A stretch of 64,000 bases of DNA from Staphylotrichum longicolle (taxonomy: Eukaryota > Ascomycota > Sordariomycetes > Sordariales > Chaetomiaceae): positions 568,468-632,467 of the forward strand of contig JAHCVI010000005.1 of assembly GCA_019096155.1 (NCBI GenBank). Direction: 5' to 3'. The notes under the pieces are model-generated. The model was not told the origin of the DNA. It saw nothing but the letters and a program-made list of their open reading frames with translations, and made no database searches. A program made the position numbers and the translations under genes. Below, one piece after another: positions 34,047-43,631 of this stretch (position 1 is its first letter; each line of letters opens with the position of its first letter).

Positions 34047-34598
34047 ATGGCTGAAAGCAGTAACTCATCGGCGGACACGGACAACAATGCTCAGCCATCG
34101 ACTGGCAAGGTTGATGTCATTGCTATTCTCCAGGCAGAAAGGGCAAAGCCGGCAAACAATACTCTTGAAAAGTTTTTTGGTAAGTCCAGCCCTCCTACAC
34201 GTATTGATGTCCTTTGGCCGTTTCGTCTGCTCACCATGGCCAGGGCCTCCCTCCAAGGGCGTCCCACCCGACGTTGCCATGTCGGCCTTGTGGGACATGG
34301 AAGAGGAGCCTCTGCACGAAGAGCTCCAAGATCCTGAGACAACCGAAGAAAGGCGTGCTGAGATCAGGGACCGACTTGAGTAAGGTCACTGCATCTGGAT
34401 CGTACACGCGATGCACTAACAAGAAGCAAGAAGCATGCAGACCCGACGGCACTGGCTCAATTTTACGAAAACCATTCCTCCGCCCTCGTATGTACTCCAT
34501 CTGTTATCCTTTCGCCTAGCCAGCAACTCATACCCGCAACTTACTTCCACCGTTTGGACCTTCGGAGCAAACGGCTGGGAACTGACAGCTTGCCTTAG
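34047..34598 (+). CDS. Small acidic protein of unknown function
   Basis: The first exon, 34047-34179, begins MAESSNSSADTDNNAQPSTG and is followed by a good intron (GTAAGT, ending CAG at 34243). Exon two starts at 34244 and reads GPPSKGVPPDVAMSALWDME with many Glu residues. It may stop at 34383. Alternatively, a GTAAGG donor at 34381 with CACTAAC downstream leads to a third exon (KKHADPTALAQFYENH) that stays open to 34598 or splices once more. The protein would be about 89-160 aa, soluble, without signal peptide or known domain. The first two exons are well supported; the end is uncertain. Confidence 0.45.
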
Positions 34599-34690
34599 GA
34601 CCAATCCAGAAAACGATCCCCCATCCGACAATACCCCGCCGTCAAAAACGGGGAAAGAGCAGTCTCATGAAGCATGACTCCCTAGACAGC

Positions 34691-35107
34691 CTAGTTGTAC
34701 TGGCATTTGCAGACGCATTGTTCCAGGATGTTGCACTGTATTGTCAGGGGCGTCAGCAAATGTGGCCTGTGGCCGGGGAAAAGGAACAGCTCAATCTGAT
34801 GTGAACTTACGAAGGATCTACCGCAGTTGAGGTAACCATTGCAACCGACCTGCGCGCAGCACCGGTTGACACAGATGGCTGGTGTCGGTTGAGGTTAATA
34901 TCACTTTGGTTATCACGAATGTATCTGTGATTTGGATCCACTTACACGCGCTGCTGCTGCAAGATCTGCCCTCCTACAAACGTCCATCAGCAAATGATCT
35001 CCCCGCGCTTAAGCGGTTCAACCCACGAGAACTTCGGAGACTGGAGCAGGATTAGGGGCGGCCAGGGCAACACCCGCAAAGATAAGGGCGACGTTGAAGA
35101 ACTTCAT
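34691..35107 (-). CDS. Ten-cysteine secreted mini-protein, four-exon gene
   Basis: This gene is split into pieces too short to appear as a long open frame. Minus-strand exons are 35107-35027, 34973-34946, 34878-34811 and 34735-34691, with introns of 53, 67 and 75 nt. All four exons join in phase (0, 1, 0) to give 73 aa ending in TAG. The signal peptide is MKFFNVALIFAGVALAAP. The mature part, about 46-56 residues, has ten Cys spaced C-x6-C-x3-CC-x4-C-x5-C-x4-C-x5-C-x-C-x-C, and ends QCVCKCQYN. A CxxxC followed by CxC recalls the cysteine-stabilised alpha-beta fold of defensins, but this is only inference. Introns 1 and 3 contain CTGATG and CTGACA branch-like sites. Role could be antimicrobial or effector-like. 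Confidence 0.7.
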
Positions 35108-35206
35108 TCTGGGCAGCTTTGGTGTTCTCGGATGTTGTTGGACGATTGATGTCTTGAAGAGAGTCGATATGAGATTGTGAATCGGCTTTGGGTGGGCAGG
35201 GTGTTC

Positions 35207-35212
35207 TTTATA
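35207..35212 (-). promoter_or_regulatory. TATA box of the ten-cysteine mini-protein gene
   Basis: Minus-strand TATAAA within GTGTCTATAAAGAAC lies about 100-105 nt upstream of the ATG at 35107. The ten bases GTGTCTATAA are identical to those before the eight-cysteine gene at 28.4 kb. Confidence 0.5.
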
Positions 35213-36602
35213 GACACTTCTGTCCGCCGTGTCTGGTCAATCCATGCTGCCGTTCCATCGCTTTGCAACGTTAAATCCAACATTGCATGCATCACGAGGG
35301 GGGTTAGTCGGCTGCCACTACATCAAGAAAACACCCACGTTCAGATCGGGAGTTGCACTCCGAACCTGATGTGTCGGTTTGCATATAGAGAGTGACAGAA
35401 GTCGAGGCGAGACACCGTGCTTACCTTTTTCCCCCTCTTTTCTAACCCGGTGCGTAACTGAGCCGGGACATCTGTTCGCCGAGGCTTACTTTAAGACTGT
35501 GGTTTCCACTCCAACTGCTGTGGAGTCGGGACTAGATATTGGGCAGAGCGGCGGGAGAGCGGGCCGGCCTGAATCCGCGGCTCATGCCGTATCGAGACCA
35601 AGTGCAAGCACATGCTGAGCTCCATGAACAGCATGTGTGGAGAGAGTTCAAGCCGCCAGCAGAAAGACTACCTGCAGAGCCCGGAACTGAATTGACAAAG
35701 GCAGTCCCATCAGGATCAGTTAGTCAAGGCCAGCTCCCTCACACCAGGCTGGTGTTCCTCTCAGCACGGGTGCCCTTCCGTCCTGGCACTTCCCCGGCAC
35801 TTCCCCTCCAAGTCTTCCTTCACGGGTGCAAGCGCGGTCTTCCTCTGTCCTAGCGTGCAGCCATCAGTGTTTAGATTCCCCGCACCTGGCGCTGTCTTTA
35901 CACTTTAGGCATATTCTCAGAAATACTTCTAACGAGGCACTGATCTGCAGGGATTTTTCTGTCGATCTGTTCTGTTGATCTGAAACGTAGACCTGCCCAA
36001 GACCTTTTCCAGAAGGTGAGGACAAATGTCGGCGGGTTTTGTTGCTGTCGGAGATGAGCGTGGGGGCAGGGATATGCAACCACTGCTGGGGCAGGTGATT
36101 GATATCTGTCAGCCACAGAAATGCAAGCCTCCATCTTTGTGTTGTCGGCATGCATGGTTAGATTACTTGCCCCCTGAGTCATGGGCTGAGACGCCGACCG
36201 CCACAGTTGGCCCCAGCCCTCCATATAAGAACCTTGTGATAGAGAGAAAGGTCATGCAGGGAAATAAGCCACAGTAGCTTTGGAAACAGCTTTAAAGTTA
36301 GGGCCAAAGCCACAAACCCTTCGCACCTTGTCACGCTCAGAAAGGGTGTGGTCGGCCCATATCGTAGCGGTCTGGTTCTCTCGTTTCTTCTCTGTCGATA
36401 AGGAGAACTCTTTCCTCGCCCGTTTCGTCATGGCCTGCACATTCACACCTTGTTTGACTCCCAAATTACGGCTTCCACACAACGGCGTGGCTATACCTTC
36501 TAGTTTCACTCTTGATTCATACTGTTGGGGCGGTTCGCTATTTCTCGACTTCCTCCAGTGGTCGTCGATGCCCCAAAGTCTCTAACACCTCGGAACGGCA
36601 AA
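35213..36602. other. Intergenic, no feature seen
   Basis: About 1.4 kb between divergently transcribed genes. It must contain the upstream regulatory region of the mini-protein gene and the promoter of the membrane-protein gene. Open frames here are short and unconvincing. Confidence 0.5.
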
Positions 36603-37929
36603 ATGGCCAAAGCCAACGCGAACGCGAACGCAAACGCAAACGCAAACTCGAACGCAAAAACGAACGGCAATGGCAACGGGAACGGGAACGGCAATGGGAA
36701 CGGTAATGGCAACGACAAAGGCAACGGGGGCGGTAATGGGAATGGCAACGGACATGAAAATGGAAACGGCAACGGAAAAAGTACCGGAGCAAGTTCAACT
36801 AACGCCGGCAGTCCACCAAGTGCCACTCAAAGCATCGCACCCGTCGTCCAAGGGCAGAATGGCGGGCCGCAGTCGAGGACAGGAGTCGAGCCGAGCTCCG
36901 CCTCAACGGACGGGGCCGGTCTGCCCATTGCAACACCCCATGCGTCAGATCCGACTCCTGTTGCCGGCGCGCCGCACGGGACGACAACCTCGGGCACGTT
37001 TACCGGTGATGGGATCTCCTCGACCGATTGGAGTGGACTCGGGGGCTCCTCACAAGGAGGTGGCACTGTCGGGAACAATGGGGCAAGCGGCATCGGGAAC
37101 AACAACAACGGCGACGCAAGCTCAGACTCGACTTCCATGCCTAAACTTATCGGTAGTCTCGTTGGTAATTCAGCGCGCCCTCAACCCTGCCTGTTCGTTT
37201 CTTTTACTGACTCGTCCTTAGCGGTGATGGTACTCCTGCTTGTCCTCGTGGCTTTGCTGCTTTACAAATACCGCTACAGGCACCATGTGCAGGATTTCTT
37301 CAAGAGAGTTCTACTCACCTTCAGAATCCCGCATTATACCAGATCTGACAAGAGACGATCGTCTACGGGCACAAGTCTCTTGTCCACCGAAGGCAACCAT
37401 GAGCGCACGTCAGGCCACGAGAAATGGGCAATGAACCTCCCAGCACCAGTAACCCACCCAGACCCGGCCGCTCCTCGTCCCGAGTCCCCCATCAATTCCC
37501 CCCTGCCCATCTCGAGCTCCGAACGCGAAAAAGCAATCAAACCTCGCAGCGTTCTAGGTCTCTCGCCGATGAGACTTCCCCAGGCCCCGCCTCCAACTGT
37601 GCCTCGTCGCTCCAGCGACGAGTCTCTCGAGAGCGTCAGCATCAGCGGACCAGGCTCGTCTTGCGTCGGGTCGTCGGGAATCTCTCATCAGCCTCGCCAG
37701 CAGCGGGGTCTTCTCGTCGTCGATGCTTTCGTGGGCCGCGCCACCGTCTGTGGCCCCGGGCGTTGCGACGCCATCGCCTGCCAGGATTAGCGATCAGAGT
37801 TTGTCTGAGTTGGCGGCTCGATACAAGCCCTTGACGCCGACGAAGCCAACGACGCCGACGAAGCCAACGACGCCGACGCAGGAAATGGGTTCAATGACGG
37901 CTCCCCAGCAGGAGAGTCCGCCGGGGTAA
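36603..37929 (+). CDS. Single-pass membrane protein with Asn/Gly/Ala-repeat ectodomain (frame break near end)
   Basis: Exons are 36603-37152 and 37222 onward. The intron (GTAGTC, with CTGAC and TTAG) is placed so that PKLIAVMVLLLVLVALLLYKY is continuous. The first 60 residues are hexamer-encoded repeats of Asn-Ala then Asn-Gly, followed by about 120 residues rich in Ser, Thr, Gly and Pro, then one transmembrane helix and a basic, Ser/Pro-rich cytoplasmic tail. This layout resembles fungal wall-sensor or mucin-like proteins, but no signal peptide is visible at this ATG, so topology is uncertain. Near 37640-37680 the frame should shift by +1 to give SLISLASSGVFSSSM and then a tail with an 18-bp DNA repeat encoding TPTKPT, ending at 37929. 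Without the shift it would end at 37790. Confidence 0.6.
36606..36782 (+). repeat. In-frame hexanucleotide minisatellite (AACGCN / AACGGN)
   Basis: Tandem degenerate hexamers encode alternating Asn-Ala (about 36617-36650) and Asn-Gly (about 36660-36780). Since the period is a multiple of three, copy-number change keeps the frame, so the length of this protein segment probably varies between strains. Confidence 0.8.
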
Positions 37930-39069
37930 GGGGCGCTTGGGGTTGGAACTGGGACGGCCGATGCAGGCCGAAGTGGTTTATTTTTTTGAAAGAGGCAAAA
38001 CCGGAGGAACTAATATGCGTTGTTTTCTTTTTCGAATTTCGCTTGCGCACTCTGAGGGGAGAAGATGCCGGTCTCGGGATTTGGGCAAATTTGCGGCAGT
38101 TGCAAGGTGCTTAAGACACATTGCGCCTGGCCATCGTGATGGCAATCTTGGCAGAGCCCCTATCCAAGTCACAACTTCTTGTGCTGTGCCAAAAGCTCAG
38201 GTAGTTGAACGAGTTTCTGATGACTCAGGTTACAACGGAGGCAAACAAAGTGATTCCGCCAACTCGAGGCAGGTTACACCAGCGGTGACAAACGGTGACA
38301 GGGGGCCTGACAAGGCTCGCTTGGCGCGGATGGCCTCTGCCAGAACGGAAAAGACGTCGTTGTCTGCCCCAATATCATCCACTCGTAGACCCCCGTCTCT
38401 CCGATTTTGAGAATGGAAAACCACCATAAAATGCAGAGTCATTGACAGGCTTCGGTCAACAAGAGCCTCTTCCAAGGTGTTTGAGTCAGGAGGGCGGTGA
38501 CGAGAACCAAGCCGGGAGGCAGACCACATCCAGGCGTTTCTGATTGGCTGAGGCCAGGAACAACACATCGAGGCTCCCCTGACTTCCTGCCGTGGGCCTC
38601 AATGTGGCTGGGCCTCGGTGCAGATCCAAGCGCAACTTGCCAGGGGATTGTGGTGGCACCGCTGTCTGCCTCTGTGTCTGGTTTTGCGGATAGCGCTTAG
38701 GATTGCAATCCAGAGTCATGAGTATGCCATCAACAGTGGCGCGCGGCCGTGCTTAGGAGTTCCTAGAATTCTGGTACTTAAATCGTGATGTCCTCAGTCA
38801 AATCTCTATCCAAGGGCTGCCAGGGCTACCAAGGATACATCCTCATCGCTCATCGGCTGCATCTCCATTCGATGGTATGTCATCTTGGACACGGTGGGAG
38901 TGTGTGTGGGCACTGAAAAGGCTGACCAACACGCGCAGGATACACCCTCTGCTTGACAACCTTCCTTACCTAGCGATTCCCGTTGCATGCCAGTTGATAG
39001 GCTCGGATTAAACACGCACTCCGGCATCTCTGACCACTCAGGGATTGTACTTCACGATCCGAAGTGAAC
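37930..39069. other. Intergenic, no feature seen
   Basis: About 1.1 kb between two genes on the plus strand, with no recognisable gene, RNA or repeat. Confidence 0.5.
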
Positions 39070-40119
39070 ATGCCGGTGCACAGGTCCTCGCATGGGAGAC
39101 ATCGACACAGCTCTCGTGCTCCGACCGCGCCCAACCCAGCTCCTGTGGGTTGGTACCCAGAGCAAGGGACCATCGACCCACAGCTTTTAAACCCACAGCG
39201 CCCTTCTGAGCCTCAGGAGGCGACGTTTGCGGCCTCTTCTTACGCTGTTAGTCCGACATACCCAGCAACATACGGATACGGAAACCCGGCCGACGCAGCT
39301 TGGTCTTATATCGACGAGGAGTCTTCGCAGGTGCCGGCGCTCCACGACCCGTACACGTCGGCTGCAGGAGTTGCAAGTCTCGCCGAAGGTGTATAGATAC
39401 CTCATCAAAGAGACATGGCTAATTCTGAAGCCAACGATATGGGCGCAGACCCAGACCTCAATGCTCGCTTTTCCCAGTTGAGCGTGTCTCCTGTGACGGA
39501 CGGAACCGGGCAAGGAAGCAGCAATCCCTTGCCATGGTCACACGGGGACCCGTCTTCTCCCTACCAAGCTGCTGCGACTGGTTTCCCAGACACTCATTCC
39601 CTGCCCATCACTGACCCTATGCTCGCGGCCCAGACCAACGTTCAAGCTCATCCGCTCGACTACGGGCACTACGCCGATGACACGGCAAATCAAGCATACT
39701 GGCAGACGGACAGCGCCCAGGCGGGGCCGTCCTTTGATCCTAGCAACACCGACCATCCTTTGATGTGCACTCACGAGGGTTGCCCCAAGGCTGGGAAGGT
39801 GTACAACCGAAAGTGTGATTTCGAGTACGCATTTACCTTCCTCTCCACTGAAGACAACATGAATCCATCGAGACAGAAGCTAACACGCCCTCACCCAAAC
39901 AGCAAGCACATGAACAACCACAACAAGCGCCGACGATGCAACTTCTGCGATGGGGGCGGAGCCGAAACCAAAGATCTCAACCGCCACATGTGGACCCGCC
40001 ACCCCAACGAAGCTCGGGCTTTCAACATCCCCAAGGACGAGGTTCAGTGCCCGATGTGCGATTACTCGGGGCGGTCAGACAATGTGAAGCGGCACAGAGA
40101 CACAAAGGGGCACTGGTAA
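39070..40119 (+). CDS. C2H2 zinc-finger protein, three C-terminal fingers
   Basis: A predicted transcription-factor-like protein of 309 aa. Exons are 39070-39388, 39431-39824 and 39903-40119. The first intron is only 42 nt (GTGTAT, GCTAATT, GAAG) and removes an in-frame stop at 39394. The second splices within the first finger to give CDFDKHMNNH. The N-terminal 230 residues are Pro/Ser/Gln/Ala-rich without a known domain. Fingers are C-x4-C-x15-H-x3-H, C-x2-C-x12-H-x4-H and C-x2-C-x11-H-x5-H, the last ending at the stop (KRHRDTKGHW). This finger arrangement is common in filamentous ascomycete regulators of unknown target. If intron one is not real, a shorter protein would start at 39415. Confidence 0.8.
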
Positions 40120-40799
40120 ATGCCGGGTCCTTTGAGTCAGCAACCCCACTTCGGTCCTTCAAGTCTTTAACGAAGACACCAACAACACTTCCGGTTTCTT
40201 CCTGTGCTTGGCAAAGGCCCTATCACCATACACGCCTTCAAATCTGCCAAGCATCTTCTGGCGAGGCCCTCCCATGGCTTCAACCGGCCTTCCGTCCCGC
40301 CACAATCTCGCTACGAGGCTGTGCACTGTGACGCTACTGGGCGGTCCTTGCCTGGGCCACCATGATGGACGGGAAAGGAGAAAGGCAGCAATGCTTCAGG
40401 CACTAGGAGGGAAAATTGGAAGGATTTTCTACCGTCATATCTCTGGGTTTTGTGTTTCCTTTTTCTTTTCTTGTGTCCGTTTTCCCCTTTTCCTAAAGTT
40501 CTCATTCACTGCTGTTGTTTCCCTATGTTTTTGGTTGTTGATTTCTCGTGCTTTCTTGTCGGCCTTCACTTTGGCTGATCTGCGATGGAGCAAGACACAT
40601 ATCACTCGCCCAGGCTAGCAATTGCACATTGCGGAGAGCCGAGAAATGGAGTGTTGGGGCTGGATCTAATGTGATGAGCTATGACCTTTTCGTTTGGTAG
40701 CATGGTGCAGATACTGGGTTAAATAACACGGATGCGATGTCTCTTCGGAACTTTCCTCCCCTCTGAGACCAATGATTGCTTCTTCCTGTATCTTCTCCC
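40120..40799. terminator. Convergent 3' spacer
   Basis: About 680 bases between two converging stop codons. T-rich runs occur near 40440-40560. No gene is recognised. Confidence 0.4.
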
Positions 40800-41810
40800 C
40801 TACGGCTTCACCCTCACGGTGACCACAATCCCCCACCCGCTCTTACTCTCCCACACGCCAAAAGCATTCTCCTTCCTAAACGTAACCTCCTCGGCCCTCA
40901 CCGTCATCTTGACGGAGTCATCCTCCGCCCCGGACCCGGCACTCCCCAACCCGGGCGGCGAGACAGGCGGCGGCACCAGCGGTGGCGCCTGCTCAGCTGC
41001 TTTCTTCCTTCCCCCAGCCCCCACCGTCCCCAGCCGGACCGCTCCTTTCGACCGCCTTCCGCTCCACGACCGTCGCCTGGACCTGTTTCCTCTCGAGATT
41101 CGCCTCGGGCCTCAGATACGTCGCCAGCCGGCGCGCCATCTCCTCGTCCGCGAACCACCACCCTCCCTCCGCCTTCCCGGATTTGCCTCGCCCCGTGCGA
41201 TCGTCCGTGTCGAAGCGGCCCATTCGTCAAACCCCGCGCTCCGCGACGCAGACGCCCGCCCGTAATCATCATCGTCCTCCTCCTCCCGCCCAAACCCCCT
41301 CCCTTTTGCCTCCCGCCCCTTCTTCTCGCCCCCCTCATCATCATCATCATCACCAACCAGCCCAGCAACATCCACCCGCCGCACAACCACCACCTCCCCC
41401 TCCGCCCGCCGCTCCCCGACCCCGCTCATCGCCCAACCCGCAGGCACCGCCGAGGCGGGCACGAGCGTCAGCTCCGCCACGCCCGCGCGCATGCCCCCCG
41501 CGCCGCGCCGCGTCGCCGAGGAGAGAGACCCGCCGGGGCCGGAGGTGGTGAGGCCGACCAGGAAGGCCTCGACGTGCGGGACCAGGAGGGAGGTCAGGTC
41601 GAGGTCGTGCGAGGCCTGGACGGTCTGGCGGGCCAGGTGGGAGTGGGCGAGGCGGGCGGGGAGGGTGCGCAGGTGGGTTGTCAGCGGGGAGGGGCCGAGG
41701 GGGTTGTTGTTGTATTGGGATGAGGACGGGGAGGACGAGGAGGGGATGGGGGAGGTGGTGGTGGTGGCTTCGGTGTAGGAGGGGGGTGCGTCGGAGGGTG
41801 GGAGGCCCAT
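40800..41810 (-). CDS. Unknown conserved-looking fungal protein with N-terminal PPSY motif (frame broken twice)
   Basis: I do not recognise a named family. The likely start at 41810 gives MGLPPSDAPPSYTEAT, whose PPSY could bind WW domains, as in adaptors of Nedd4/Rsp5 ligases. The central part (LPARLAHSHLARQTVQASHD, then TSLLVPHVEAFLVG and AELTLVPASAVPAGWAMSG) looks folded. At a GGG run (41219-41221) the frame needs -1 to continue from GFDEW into GRFDTDDRTGRGKSG and MARRLATYLRPEANLERKQV. In G-rich sequence near 41010-41025 it needs +1 to reach VRAEEVTFRKENAFGVWESK and the stop at 40800. Net change is zero, giving about 336 aa. An open in-frame extension to 42182 is treated as leader. Three coherent frames argue for sequence error rather than decay. 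Confidence 0.6.
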
Positions 41811-43631
41811 TTTGGGCGGTTTGATTGAGGCCGTGGGTGGTTGAGGGTTGGTTTTGGTTGGCGGGAGCGGGTTTTGAGTTGGGGTTGGTGATGGCGGGAG
41901 GACTGGCGGTGCGGCTTGAGGAGGATTCGATGACGCAAGTTTAGCTGGGGACTTGGTCTTGCTGATGATAGGCAACGAACGGTGATGGAAATGGTCACCG
42001 GGAAAGTCAAACGGCGTGACGTTGATGCCTTGGCGGTGGAGGACCGAAGAGACCGAACACACTGACTGCGCACGCGTCCTCGTGCTGTCCTCGCTGGATA
42101 TTATCGAGGTCCGGGCAGGAGGCCTGTGGTGAGTCGAGTCCCAAGTGGTAACTGCCTTGAGGACCGAGCTAGTCACAACCAAAAAAGGCCTCCGGGCGGA
42201 TTCGGCAAGCTGAAATCAGTTCAACAGCGTCTAGGCGACGACGGAGAATCGGAGATGGGCGATAAAGTTGGCGTCAGGGTTAGTTTTGTTCTGAGGCGTG
42301 GTTGGTGATCCTTGCGATGGTTGCACTGGGCAGAGTGCAAGTGGCTGTTTAAACCCCGCAAATGGCACTCAATAAACGATGATATGCCTTGCAGGAAGAA
42401 GGCAGTGAAGTGGACAGTGGGCGGGTGTGCGAGGCTGTGTGCGCACCCCGCGAAATTAGCGGGGCAGTACTGTGCGATTAAGGTAAGAAGAGTGAGAGTC
42501 GCTTGTTTGTGCCGGATCAAGCCACCGATCGCGTCGGGCGTTTGCTCCGCACACTGCACCTCAATGAGCACCTCAACGAACTGCAACACGACAACGCGAC
42601 ACGCAGGTCGGCTCACCACCCGACGCGTTTCAAGCCTGCAACAATCGGGCACCGAGGTGTGGATGCCGCCGATGGTAAATACGATGCAGACTGATGCTTG
42701 CCTGCCCTTGCTGCCGTCGCGTGCAGGTCCCAAGATGCGGCTGAAAGAAAGCTCTTTGGTGATTTCGTTTCAGGTGGAGCTTTTTGGGCCCCCTGCGCTA
42801 GGCTCACAAGGCTGACCGTTGGGTGATTCGGTGACGGAAATGACAGCGCTCGGTGACGGCTGAGTCTCCGCGCCCTTTTAGGCCCGTCTTATGGCTTTGC
42901 CGGGAGCGGACCAGCCCGCCATGCAAACCTTGGAAAGGAAAATGCACTCTTTTCTGGGTGTCGGTCGTATGTTTTGGGGCGTTCCCGTGTGTGGGAGCTC
43001 CACGTCGCTGTTTATTCCCGCTTGTTACCATAGGTTTGGCTTGCAGATGGCAGATGCACTCACTTACACGGCAAGCTCGGCGACTGGCCGCACTGTGCTC
43101 CGCCACCGTTGGCGCGTGCTACCCCAGACCACAAGGCACAGTGATTCGCCTGTGCACGTTCCGCCATAGCCGGTCCCCGGTCAGATGATAGCAACCACGG
43201 TTGGGCTCTGGGTTGGCGATCATTGACCCATGCAGCCAAGATGCGACCAAGAATCCATGCACACACACAGGGCTGTGCTTGAGGCTCTGCCTGGCTCAAG
43301 ACTCACTCGGCTGCTCAGGAGATGTGGTCCGACTCAAAGGGGACCATATAAATCCATACAAATATGTCCAACCCTCACCTCGCTGCCATTGACCCTGCAT
43401 CCCTCGTGGAACATCATTCTGTCATCACCCCTATCCCACGCCACCCTGCACCCCAACGTGAAACGTGGGTGCTTCAGAACCCAGCTACAAGTCATCGGCT
43501 TTCAGCTTGCTGCTGTCCCTTGCAGCTTTTTTAGTTTTCCTTGATATCGACGCAGGGAAGCTTCTTCTGCTTCTCAGGTTATCGCAGGCAACTCTCCAAC
43601 TCCAAATCTTTCTTTCACACCACACATCAAA
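41811..43631. promoter_or_regulatory. Divergent intergenic region
   Basis: About 1.8 kb between divergent genes. It holds the promoters of the PPSY protein and flotillin. The 150 bases before the flotillin ATG are CT-rich. No RNA gene or mobile element is seen. Confidence 0.45.
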
